64,000 nucleotides of DNA from Sphingomonas prati (lineage in GTDB: Bacteria > Pseudomonadota > Alphaproteobacteria > Sphingomonadales > Sphingomonadaceae). Positions 30,030 through 37,355 of the stretch are shown in pieces. The notes beneath the pieces are model-generated. The model saw nothing but the letters and a program-made list of their open reading frames with translations. It was not told where the DNA came from and did not search any database. The position numbers and the translations under genes are program-made. The stretch covers positions 1,302,001-1,366,000 of the forward strand of contig NZ_BMJP01000001.1 of the NCBI RefSeq assembly GCF_014643515.1, in the 5' to 3' direction. The stretch's first letter is position 1. Each line of letters begins with the position of its first letter.

Positions 30030-30485
30030 ATGCGGACCTACCTTGTGGTGATCGACGAAAGCGCGGAAGCCCGTGTCGCGCTGCGCTTTGCGGCGCGCCG
30101 CGCGGCCAAGACGGGCGGTGGCATCGAAATCCTCGCCCCCATCGCCCCGCCCGATTTCGTGCAGTGGGGTGCTGTGCAGTCCGCGATGGAGGAGGAGACC
30201 CGCATCCGCATCGACGCATTGATCGCGCAGGTCGCGGGCGAACTGATCGAGGAAACCGGCCTGCGTCCGGCGGTCACCGTGGTGCAGGGCGAACCGGTCG
30301 CCTGCGTCCGCGAACGGCTGCGTCACGAACCGCCGATCGCCGCCCTTGTGCTCGGCGCCGCGGTCGGCCCCGGCCCCGGCGCGCTCGTCACCCACTTCGC
30401 CGGCGCCGACGCCGGTACGCTCAGCTGCCCGCTGATGATCGTCCCCGGCTCGCTCGACGACTCCGCGATCGACATGCTGAGCTAG
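30030..30485 (+). CDS. Universal stress protein (UspA-like)
   Basis: A 151-residue single-domain protein. It begins with the UspA strand [21 protein letters not shown], has [16 protein letters not shown] in the middle, and ends with the Gly-rich region [18 protein letters not shown] and CPLMIVPG in place of the canonical G2xG9xG ATP loop, so nucleotide binding is uncertain. GAAGGA lies about 10 bases upstream of the chosen ATG. It diverges from pdhC and converges with the RcnB-like gene. Its role is inferred from fold only. Confidence 0.75.
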   Translation: MRTYLVVIDESAEARVALRFAARRAAKTGGGIEILAPIAPPDFVQWGAVQSAMEEETRIRIDALIAQVAGELIEETGLRPAVTVVQGEPVACVRERLRHEPPIAALVLGAAVGPGPGALVTHFAGADAGTLSCPLMIVPGSLDDSAIDMLS

Positions 30486-30561
30486 GCCGATTCTTTAGCC
30501 CCGCTTTTGCCGAGCGCAGCCGAGGGGCGTGCCGGTCCGAACTGTCCGCACCGCCGCAGAC

Positions 30562-31236
30562 TCAGCGCCGCCGCCGAGTCCCCGAACGCCGCGCCGGCAC
30601 GATCTCTTCCGTAACCGTCGTGACTGTGGTCCGCACGCCCGGCGTCGTGGTCGTCACCACGGTCCCCGGCGCATAGCCGCTGCGGTTCGCCTGCACGGTC
30701 ACCCCGTCGCCGCTTAGCTCGCGTCCCTCGGCAAACCCCTTCTGATATCCGTCGTCATAGGCCCGCTCCAGCACGGTCCCGCGCGGCCGCGTCGGCACCG
30801 CAGCAGTCGCCTGCGAAGCGACCCCCGGCCGGTTCCAGTCCACGCCGTACCGCACATCGGCGATCCGCCCGTCCGCCCCGACCAGCACCGCGTCGTCATA
30901 ATAACGGACCCAGTTCTGCCCCGTGCCCGGCGCACTCAACCCCCAGCGCCCGCCGTCGCGCACCCGGAACACCGGCGCCGCGAACCGTGCCGGCATCGTC
31001 CCGCCGCGATCGAGCCGGACATAGGATCCGGTAAACTCGGCCTGCGCCGCGTTGCCTGCGCGCACCGCCGGCTGCGTAACCGTACCGCCGCCCGCCGGTC
31101 CCTTCCACGGCTGGCTCGACCAGCCCTCGCCATTCCAGCCACCACCGGTCTGAGTCTGCGCCAAAGCAGGCGAGGCAAGCCCGAGCGCCGCCGCCACCAG
31201 CGCGACCCCACACCGCACTCGATCGAAATTCGCCAT
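30562..31236 (-). CDS. RcnB-like periplasmic protein
   Basis: A 224-residue secreted protein. The signal peptide ends ALGLASPALAQ. A Gly/Trp-rich segment with WNGEGWSSQPWKGPAGG follows, then an RcnB-type core with NWVRYYDDAVLVGADGRIADV, and a Thr/Val-rich C-terminus ending in a run of arginines. The founding E. coli RcnB helps nickel/cobalt efflux, but alphaproteobacterial homologues are often only loosely related, so a metal role is uncertain. GGGAG is 8-12 bases upstream of 31236. Confidence 0.7.
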   Translation of the reverse strand: MANFDRVRCGVALVAAALGLASPALAQTQTGGGWNGEGWSSQPWKGPAGGGTVTQPAVRAGNAAQAEFTGSYVRLDRGGTMPARFAAPVFRVRDGGRWGLSAPGTGQNWVRYYDDAVLVGADGRIADVRYGVDWNRPGVASQATAAVPTRPRGTVLERAYDDGYQKGFAEGRELSGDGVTVQANRSGYAPGTVVTTTTPGVRTTVTTVTEEIVPARRSGTRRRR

Positions 31237-31354
31237 GCCCACGCTCCCTGCCCTGCCGTCCAATCCAAAAGAAACGGACGCGCAACGTCCTCGGTTGCGT
31301 ACCAGCGCGCGCGCTCCGCAACTACGCCCGGCCGCGTCCCGAATCGGGGCAGGC

Positions 31355-31852
31355 TCAGCCGGCGATCCGCGGCCCCAGCATCGCCATCAGCGCCTCACAC
31401 CCCGCCTGGTCCGCGGCATCGAACCGCCCGGCCCGCGGGCTGTCCAGATCCAGCACCCCAATCAGCCGCCCGTCGACCATGATCGGCACGACCAGCTCCG
31501 CCGCCGACGCCGCATCGCACGCGATATGGCCCGGAAAGGCATGGACATCGTCCACCCGCTGAGTCGTGCCGGTCGCGGCGGCCGCGCCGCACACGCCCTT
31601 GCCGAACGGGATGCGGATGCACGCCGCCTTTCCCTGGAACGGCCCGAGCACCAGCTCGTCCGGCCGCGCCCCGTCGACGCGGTAGAACCCCGCCCAGTTC
31701 AGGTCGGGCAGATATTCCCACAGCAATGCCGCCGCATTCGCCATGTTGGCGATCGCATCCGGCTCATCCGCGGTCAGCGCGTCGAGCGCCTGCCCAAGGT
31801 CGCGGTACAGCGCCGCACTGTCGCCGCCCCCGTCGATATCGAACGTGAACAT
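31355..31852 (-). CDS. msrC: Free methionine-(R)-sulfoxide reductase (GAF type)
   Basis: A 165-residue GAF-domain enzyme that reduces free Met-R-sulfoxide. The substrate pocket NWAGFYRVD and the GVCGAAAATG motif are present. The three catalytic cysteines are at residues 78, 88 and 112, with the 10- and 24-residue spacings of E. coli fRMsr. Length is normal. It follows arfB in the same direction with a 21-bp gap and is probably co-transcribed with it. Confidence 0.92.
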   Translation of the reverse strand: MFTFDIDGGGDSAALYRDLGQALDALTADEPDAIANMANAAALLWEYLPDLNWAGFYRVDGARPDELVLGPFQGKAACIRIPFGKGVCGAAAATGTTQRVDDVHAFPGHIACDAASAAELVVPIMVDGRLIGVLDLDSPRAGRFDAADQAGCEALMAMLGPRIAG

Positions 31853-31873
31853 CCGCGTCTTCCTTCCTGCCCA

Positions 31874-32299
31874 TCAGTCGTGGCTCGGCCGCCCGCGGTC
31901 GCGCTTCACGGCACCACGGATCGCCTTGCCCTCCATCCGCCGCGTTTGCGACCCCTTCGTCGGCTTGGTCGGCCGACGCTTCTTCGGGATGATCGTCGCT
32001 TCCTTGATCATCGCGACCAGCCGGTCGCGCACCTCCTGCCGGTTGAGCAGTTGCGACCGCGACCCCTCGCTACGCAGCACCAGCACGCCCTCGCGCGTCA
32101 TGCGCGATCCGGCCAGCGCCGCCAGCCGGTGCTTCACCACATCCGGCAGGTTCGGCGAATTGGCGATGTCGAACCGCAGCAGCACCGCGCTGTCGGTTGT
32201 GTTCACATGCTGCCCGCCCGGCCCGGACGATCGGGTGAACGACTCCACCATCTCGTCGCTGTCGATCGCGATCATGCGGGTGATGGGAACGGCGACCAT
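31874..32299 (-). CDS. arfB: Alternative ribosome-rescue factor ArfB
   Basis: A 141-residue peptidyl-tRNA hydrolase of the YaeJ/ArfB type that releases stalled ribosomes. The catalytic loop is RSSGPGGQHVNTTDS and the C-terminus is the usual Lys/Arg-rich tail (KKRRPTKPTKGSQTRR) that enters the mRNA channel. The start at 32299 (MVAVPITRMIAI) fits family length; an ATG at 32335 would add 12 residues. It lies just downstream of the RluA-family gene. Confidence 0.9.
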   Translation of the reverse strand: MVAVPITRMIAIDSDEMVESFTRSSGPGGQHVNTTDSAVLLRFDIANSPNLPDVVKHRLAALAGSRMTREGVLVLRSEGSRSQLLNRQEVRDRLVAMIKEATIIPKKRRPTKPTKGSQTRRMEGKAIRGAVKRDRGRPSHD

Positions 32300-32339
32300 C
32301 GCGTTGCGATATCCCGGTTGAGCGGCGGACGCCATACGC

Positions 32340-33035
32340 TCAGGCGGCGTCGGGTCCGGCCATGTCGTCCAGCGCAGGCGCTTCCCACCCGGCGAATGCG
32401 GCGGGCAACGGCGACACCGCCGACACCGGCGGCTTGCCCGCGCGTGGCACCTTGATCGTCCAGGCGTGCAACATCATCCGCGGCCCGTGCTGGCCATGCT
32501 TGCCGTACACCGGATCGCCGACGATCGGCAGGCCGAGCCCGGTCGCGGCATGGACGCGCAACTGGTGCGTCCGCCCGGTCTTCGGCGTGAACAGGATCAG
32601 CGACCGCCCGTCGCGGACCGCGATCCGCTGCCACATCGTGACCGCCGCCTTGCCCTTGCCGCGCCGTTCGTCGATGACCATCCGCCAGCCGGCCTCCGCG
32701 GTCGACACCTTGGCGAGCGGCAGCGAGATTTCGCCAGCCTCCGTCTCGGTCACACCCTCGACCACCGCCAGATAGCGCTTCTCGACCGACCCGGCCTCGA
32801 ACGCCTGCTGGAACTGCTTGTGCGCGCGCGGCGTGCGGGCGAGCAGCAGGCAGCCCGACGTATCGCGGTCCAGCCGGTGGACGATCGTCGGCCAGCGCAG
32901 GAACGTGAAGCGCAGGCTTTCGAGATGGTTGGCGACCGAAGTCACCCCGTCGCGCGGCTCGTCGACCGGCAGGCCGGACGGCTTGTCGACCACGATCGCC
33001 TCGGCGTCGATGAACAGGACATTGTCGGATAACAT
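32340..33035 (-). CDS. RluA-family pseudouridine synthase
   Basis: A 231-residue enzyme with the family signature HRLDRDTSGCLLLAR, which contains the catalytic aspartate, and the later motifs KRYLAVVEG and TGRTHQLRVH. No N-terminal S4 domain is present, so it resembles the compact RluA or TruC types rather than RluC/D. The exact RNA target cannot be assigned. The start is placed at 33035 (MLSDNVLFID), where the conserved region begins. It forms a run with arfB and msrC. Confidence 0.88.
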   Translation of the reverse strand: MLSDNVLFIDAEAIVVDKPSGLPVDEPRDGVTSVANHLESLRFTFLRWPTIVHRLDRDTSGCLLLARTPRAHKQFQQAFEAGSVEKRYLAVVEGVTETEAGEISLPLAKVSTAEAGWRMVIDERRGKGKAAVTMWQRIAVRDGRSLILFTPKTGRTHQLRVHAATGLGLPIVGDPVYGKHGQHGPRMMLHAWTIKVPRAGKPPVSAVSPLPAAFAGWEAPALDDMAGPDAA

Positions 33036-33122
33036 GCCGCGCCTATGGTCGCGTTCGCGCGACTGCGCAACCTGAGCGGGCGACAGGAACGGGCGGGGGA
33101 CCTCGGCCCCCCGCCCCACACC

Positions 33123-33722
33123 TCACCCGTGCAGCTTCGTTGCGACCTCTGCGACGCGCTTGCCGAGGTAACGCGCACCGTCCAGCTCCTCCGGGCCGAC
33201 CGCACGGCTGCCGTCGCCGCCCGCGATCGTGGTCGCACCATAAGGCGCGCCGCCGACGACCTTCTCATGGCCCATCTGGCCCTGGAACCCGTAGTCGAGC
33301 CCGACGATCGTCATTCCCATGTGCATCAGGTTGGTGATGATCGAGAACAAAGTCGTCTCCTGCCCGCCATGCTGGCTGGCGGTGGAGGTGAACGCCGCGC
33401 CGACCTTGCCGTTCAGCGCGCCGGTCGCCCAGAGGCCGCCGGTCTGGTCCCAGAAGTTCGACATCTGCGACGCCATCCGGCCGTAACGCGTCCCCACGCC
33501 GACGATGATCGCGTCATAGTTTACCAGCTCGTCCACGGTCGCGATCGGCGCGGCCTGGTCCAGCTTGTAGTGGCTGTTGCGCGCCACCTCTTCGGGGACC
33601 AGTTCGGGCACGCGCTTCACGTCGGCCGTCGCACCCGCGGCGCGCGCGCCCTCGGCGATCGCCTCCGCCATCGTCTCGACATGGCCGTAAGCAGAATAAT
33701 AGAGCACCAGGACCTTCGCCAT
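33123..33722 (-). CDS. wrbA: NAD(P)H:quinone oxidoreductase, WrbA type
   Basis: A 199-residue flavodoxin-like protein that reduces quinones by two electrons. It begins [20 protein letters not shown] (the FMN phosphate loop), has [33 protein letters not shown] and [17 protein letters not shown], all characteristic of WrbA. GAAGGA precedes the start at 33722. It is 87 bp upstream of the RluA-family gene. Confidence 0.95.
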   Translation of the reverse strand: MAKVLVLYYSAYGHVETMAEAIAEGARAAGATADVKRVPELVPEEVARNSHYKLDQAAPIATVDELVNYDAIIVGVGTRYGRMASQMSNFWDQTGGLWATGALNGKVGAAFTSTASQHGGQETTLFSIITNLMHMGMTIVGLDYGFQGQMGHEKVVGGAPYGATTIAGGDGSRAVGPEELDGARYLGKRVAEVATKLHG

Positions 33723-33918
33723 CGGATATTCCTTCTCTTGGATCGTCCGGCACAGCATGTCTGCCACGGCCGCGTTTGAAAACGGAAAGCTCGGCAACCC
33801 ATCGATGCCGAACGGTCACCCCCCGTAACCTTTGCCGGCGCCTTCCGTTGCCTTTCGCCGTCGCTGCGACCCAAAAACCGCACTTACGATCATGTTTGTA
33901 AGGATCGAACCCCCGCGT

Positions 33919-33933
33919 TTAAATTGCTGTTAA
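33919..33933 (+). promoter_or_regulatory. CtrA box upstream of ctrA
   Basis: TTAA at 33919-33922, seven bases, TTAA at 33930-33933: a perfect TTAA-N7-TTAA site 87 bases before the ctrA start. In Caulobacter and relatives this is the CtrA binding site, so self-regulation is likely. Confidence 0.75.
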
Positions 33934-34020
33934 CCTTTTGCCTTCATTTGTTGGATGGTTAATAAACGAGACAATGCGCGGCAGTCCGGAAGACACCCGC
34001 GCGCTGACAGGGGCTGAACC

Positions 34021-34722
34021 ATGCGCGTGCTGTTGATCGAAGACGAGCCGACGACCGCCAAGGCGATCGAACTGATGCTGCACGGCGAGGGCTTCAACGT
34101 CTACGTCACAGACCTGGGCGAAGAGGGTGTCGATCTCGGCAAGCTCTACGACTACGACATCATCTGTCTCGACCTGAACCTGCCGGACATGCACGGCTAC
34201 GACGTGCTGAAGAAGCTGCGCGTCGCCAAGGTCCAAACGCCCGTCGTCATCCTGTCCGGCATCGGCGAGATGGACTCGAAGGTCCGCGCGCTCGGCTTCG
34301 GCGCCGACGACTATATCACCAAGCCGTTCCACCGCGAGGAGCTGATCGCCCGCATCCATGCGGTCGTCCGCCGGTCCAAGGGCCACAGCCAGTCGGTCAT
34401 CCGCACCGGCAAGCTGGCGGTCAACCTCGACGCCAAGACGGTCGAGGTCGACGGCAGCCGCGTCCATCTGACCGGCAAGGAATATGCGATGCTGGAGCTG
34501 CTCTCGCTGCGCAAGAGCACGACGCTGACCAAGGAAATGTTCCTCAACCACCTCTATGGCGGCATGGACGAGCCGGAACTGAAGATCATCGACGTCTTCA
34601 TCTGCAAGCTGCGCAAGAAGCTCAGCCTGGCCTGCGGCGGTGAAAACTACATCGAAACCGTCTGGGGCCGCGGCTACGTGCTCCGCGACCCGGAAGAAGC
34701 GCCGGTCGCCAAGGTCGCCTGA
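34021..34722 (+). CDS. ctrA: Cell-cycle response regulator CtrA
   Basis: A 233-residue OmpR-family regulator. The receiver has acidic E7-D8, phospho-acceptor D51 in CLDLNLPDM and the lysine of [12 protein letters not shown]. The winged-helix domain has [19 protein letters not shown] and [19 protein letters not shown], ending [10 protein letters not shown], the very conserved CtrA signature. It ends VAKVA rather than the double-Ala ending of Caulobacter CtrA, so ClpXP turnover may differ. AGGGG precedes the start. A CtrA box lies upstream. In sphingomonads CtrA controls motility and other late-cycle functions and is often not essential, which is family knowledge. Confidence 0.96.
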   Translation: MRVLLIEDEPTTAKAIELMLHGEGFNVYVTDLGEEGVDLGKLYDYDIICLDLNLPDMHGYDVLKKLRVAKVQTPVVILSGIGEMDSKVRALGFGADDYITKPFHREELIARIHAVVRRSKGHSQSVIRTGKLAVNLDAKTVEVDGSRVHLTGKEYAMLELLSLRKSTTLTKEMFLNHLYGGMDEPELKIIDVFICKLRKKLSLACGGENYIETVWGRGYVLRDPEEAPVAKVA

Positions 34723-34836
34723 TCCGGTCGCCGGGCGCGCGATGGCGACGAACCGATCGGTTCGTGTCGCAGTCCGCAGCGCCCGGCGATGCGACTTTTC
34801 GCACTCCCCGCTGGTTATTGTCACCGCGGGCCAGTC

Positions 34837-36102
34837 ATGGCATCGCGCGTCCTCAATTTTCCAAGCGCGGAGTCTGTTTTGCTTAACTGGACGATCGGGT
34901 CGGCTGTCGACGTCGACGGCGCCGCCTGTATCCTGACCCATCCCGGCGTGGCCGGCCATGCAGTGTTCGGTGATTATCACGACCATCCGGCGGGTCACTA
35001 CGCCGTCGAATTCCAGATCGCACCGATCGCCGGACAGGCGTTCGACCCGGACCAGTATGTCGCCGAGGTCGATGCCGTCCTCGGCAACGAGACGATCCAG
35101 CTTGCGCGCCGCGGCATCCACCTTTCGGACCTGACCGGTGGCACGACCCGCTTCGTGCTCACGTTCCGGCTGGACGAACCCGGCCGGTTGCAGTTCCGGG
35201 TCGGCGTGAACGGCGTCGTGCCGCTCGTTATCGCCGACGCACGTCCGCTGGTGAGGCTGACCGACGAGAGCACCGACGTCGAGCCGCTGCTCGCGCACGC
35301 CCGCTTCCCGGACGTCGACCTGGCCGACGCCCCGTCGTTCCTCGCCGAACACCGCGACGTCCTGCGGCGGCTTCACACCAGCGGATTCGGCGTCCGAGTG
35401 CAGGACGGTGACGTGGTGCTGGACGCGGACGGCGTGTCGTTTCTCGCGCGCGTTTCGGACGACCTCAACTTCGTTAACGAGATCTTCTTCGAACAGGCCT
35501 ATAATATCGGCACGCCCGGTGATGCCTGCGTGATCGACATTGGCATGAATTCCGGCCTCGTCACCCTGCTGATGGCGCAGCGCGACGCGGTGAAGGAGGT
35601 CCATGCCTTCGAACCATTTGCCGAAACCCACGCCCGCGCCTGCGCCAACATCGCTATCAACCCGCATCTGGCGGGGAAGATCACGACCTACCAGGTCGCC
35701 CTGTCGGACCATGATGTAGACGGCACATTCCTCGTCCCCGACGAACGGGATTCGGGCTCCATGTCGATCCGCACGCTGGGCGAAGGCGTCCCGGCGGAAC
35801 TACGGATCCGTGACGCCGCCGGCATGCTCGGCCCGATCATCGCCGCTGCGGCCGCCAAGGGTCGCCAGATCATCGTCAAGGTCGACTGCGAAGGGTCCGA
35901 GTTCACGATCTTCGAGTCGCTCGAGAGGGCGGGCTTGCTCGAGCAAGTCACCGCGTTCATGGTCGAATGGCACCGTGTGTTCGACGGCAAGAGCCAGGCG
36001 ACGCTGATCGATCCCCTGCTCCGGCGCGGTTTCGTGACATTCGACCGTAGTCCGAAGACGGGCAACGGTTTCTTCTATGCTGTCGCGGCCATGCGGGCCT
36101 GA
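34837..36102 (+). CDS. FkbM-family methyltransferase with an N-terminal beta-rich domain
   Basis: 421 residues. The C-terminal half, from about residue 230, is an FkbM methyltransferase: the SAM loop is VIDIGMNSGLVTLLMA, then VHAFEPFAETHARACANI, and later IVKVDCEGSEFTIFESL. The first 150 residues have hydrophobic-strand periodicity with GYV-like elements (AVFGDYHDHPAGHYAVEFQI, FVLTFRLDEPGRLQFRVGV), similar to carbohydrate-binding-like jelly-roll domains fused to some glycosyltransferases; this part is inference. The start at 34837 is chosen over 34789 by domain position. A second methyltransferase follows 25 bp later. Confidence 0.85.
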   Translation: MASRVLNFPSAESVLLNWTIGSAVDVDGAACILTHPGVAGHAVFGDYHDHPAGHYAVEFQIAPIAGQAFDPDQYVAEVDAVLGNETIQLARRGIHLSDLTGGTTRFVLTFRLDEPGRLQFRVGVNGVVPLVIADARPLVRLTDESTDVEPLLAHARFPDVDLADAPSFLAEHRDVLRRLHTSGFGVRVQDGDVVLDADGVSFLARVSDDLNFVNEIFFEQAYNIGTPGDACVIDIGMNSGLVTLLMAQRDAVKEVHAFEPFAETHARACANIAINPHLAGKITTYQVALSDHDVDGTFLVPDERDSGSMSIRTLGEGVPAELRIRDAAGMLGPIIAAAAAKGRQIIVKVDCEGSEFTIFESLERAGLLEQVTAFMVEWHRVFDGKSQATLIDPLLRRGFVTFDRSPKTGNGFFYAVAAMRA

Positions 36103-36127
36103 CAGCGATGAACAATTGGAATGCGGA

Positions 36128-37198
36128 ATGAAGATCAGCGCGCTTTGGCGGAAACCGAAACCGGCACCGGCCGAACCGGTGTTAAGCGACCATGACCGAA
36201 TGGCGCTGCTGACGGCGCTGCTCAACGACAAGTCGCAGCCGAACATCAACGCACTGAGCGTCCTGGTGCGGAACATCGATCTGATGGCGCTGAACATCAA
36301 GACGCTGGGCTACGATCTCGCCAAGGCACTCGGCGCGGCCTTGCCGGTCCGGACCGATACCGTCGCGCGCCACGTCGGCCTGTCCAGCAAGATGTCGACG
36401 CAGGCCGATCTGGAAAGCGACTGGGTCGCGCACTGGTGTTCCGAGCTGAAGGTTCCTGTGGTCTTTCACCGCAAGCTGTGGGAACTGAGCTATATCCTGC
36501 AGGCCCTCTACGAAACCGGCAACCTGCGCCCGGGTGCGCGGGGGGTCGGCTTCGGCTGCGGCAACGAACCGATGGCCAGCTACTTCGCATCGTACGGCGT
36601 GGCATCGACCGTCACCGATCTGGCGGCTGACGACAGCCGCGCACTGGACTGGTCGGGCACCAACCAGCACGCCGCGCAGGTCGACGCCGCCTTCCATGCC
36701 AATCTCGTCGATCGCGCGACGTTCGACCGGCTCGTCGACTATCGCACCGCGGACATGAACGCGATCCCCGACGATCTGGTCGGCTACGATTTCTGCTGGT
36801 CGATGTGCGCGTTCGAACATCTGGGTTCGATCCAGCAGGGCGTCGATTTCGTCGCGAACTCGCTCAAGACGCTGCGTCCCGGCGGAATCGCGGTCCACAC
36901 GACCGAGTTTAACATCAACCCGAACGGCGGCACGATCGACAACTGGCCGACCGTCCTGTTCCAACGCCGCCATTTCGAGGAACTGGCCGCCCGCCTCGCC
37001 GAACAGGGCCACGTTGTCGCGCCGTTCGACTTCGACCCGGGTGACAAGCCGCTCGACCGCTTCATCGACCTCCCGCCCTGGCAGGACGGCGTGCTCGAGA
37101 CGCTCAGCGCCAACCTCGGCCAGCCCTACCACCTGAAGATCGGCGTGGACGGCTTCGTCTCCACCTGCTTCGGCATCATGATCACCAAGGCGAGCTGA
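36128..37198 (+). CDS. Class I SAM-dependent methyltransferase
   Basis: A 356-residue protein. The SAM loop is GARGVGFGCGNEPMASYFAS near residue 135, motif II-like VTDLAADDS follows, and FCWSMCAFEHLGSIQQG then LKTLRPGGIAVHTTEFN are standard class I elements. The N-terminal 130 residues are of unknown type and may recognise the substrate. Probably co-transcribed with the FkbM gene before it. Similar pairs occur with surface-polysaccharide or lipid genes, but no glycosyltransferase is immediately adjacent on this strand. Function is inferred only as O- or C-methylation. Confidence 0.82.
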   Translation: MKISALWRKPKPAPAEPVLSDHDRMALLTALLNDKSQPNINALSVLVRNIDLMALNIKTLGYDLAKALGAALPVRTDTVARHVGLSSKMSTQADLESDWVAHWCSELKVPVVFHRKLWELSYILQALYETGNLRPGARGVGFGCGNEPMASYFASYGVASTVTDLAADDSRALDWSGTNQHAAQVDAAFHANLVDRATFDRLVDYRTADMNAIPDDLVGYDFCWSMCAFEHLGSIQQGVDFVANSLKTLRPGGIAVHTTEFNINPNGGTIDNWPTVLFQRRHFEELAARLAEQGHVVAPFDFDPGDKPLDRFIDLPPWQDGVLETLSANLGQPYHLKIGVDGFVSTCFGIMITKAS

Positions 37199-37226
37199 GG
37201 GCGGGCACCACAGACGCCCCACTCAA

Positions 37227-37286
37227 CCCGTTTGGTTCAAGCTTGTCGAGAACTCCACGCCACCGTCGCGACAAGCCCGAGCCAAG
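37227..37286. repeat. Dispersed palindromic repeat, H type (copy 2, degenerate)
   Basis: CCCGTTTGGTTCAAGCTTGT resembles the left arm at 15871. The right arm (GACAAGCCCGAGCCAA) is degraded. It lies between the convergent methyltransferase and MscS genes. Confidence 0.65.
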
Positions 37287-37289
37287 AAG

Positions 37290-37320
37290 CCCTTCGAGCG
37301 CAGCCGAGAAGCCAACAGCA
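37290..37320. repeat. Dispersed intergenic repeat, R type (copy 3, half unit)
   Basis: CCTTCGAGCGCAGCCGAGAA followed by GCCAACAGCA, the second half of the R unit. It directly follows an H-type palindrome, repeating the order seen at 15871-16018. Confidence 0.65.
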
Positions 37321-37355
37321 CCCCGGAAACCTGCACCCGAACGAAGGAAGAAACC

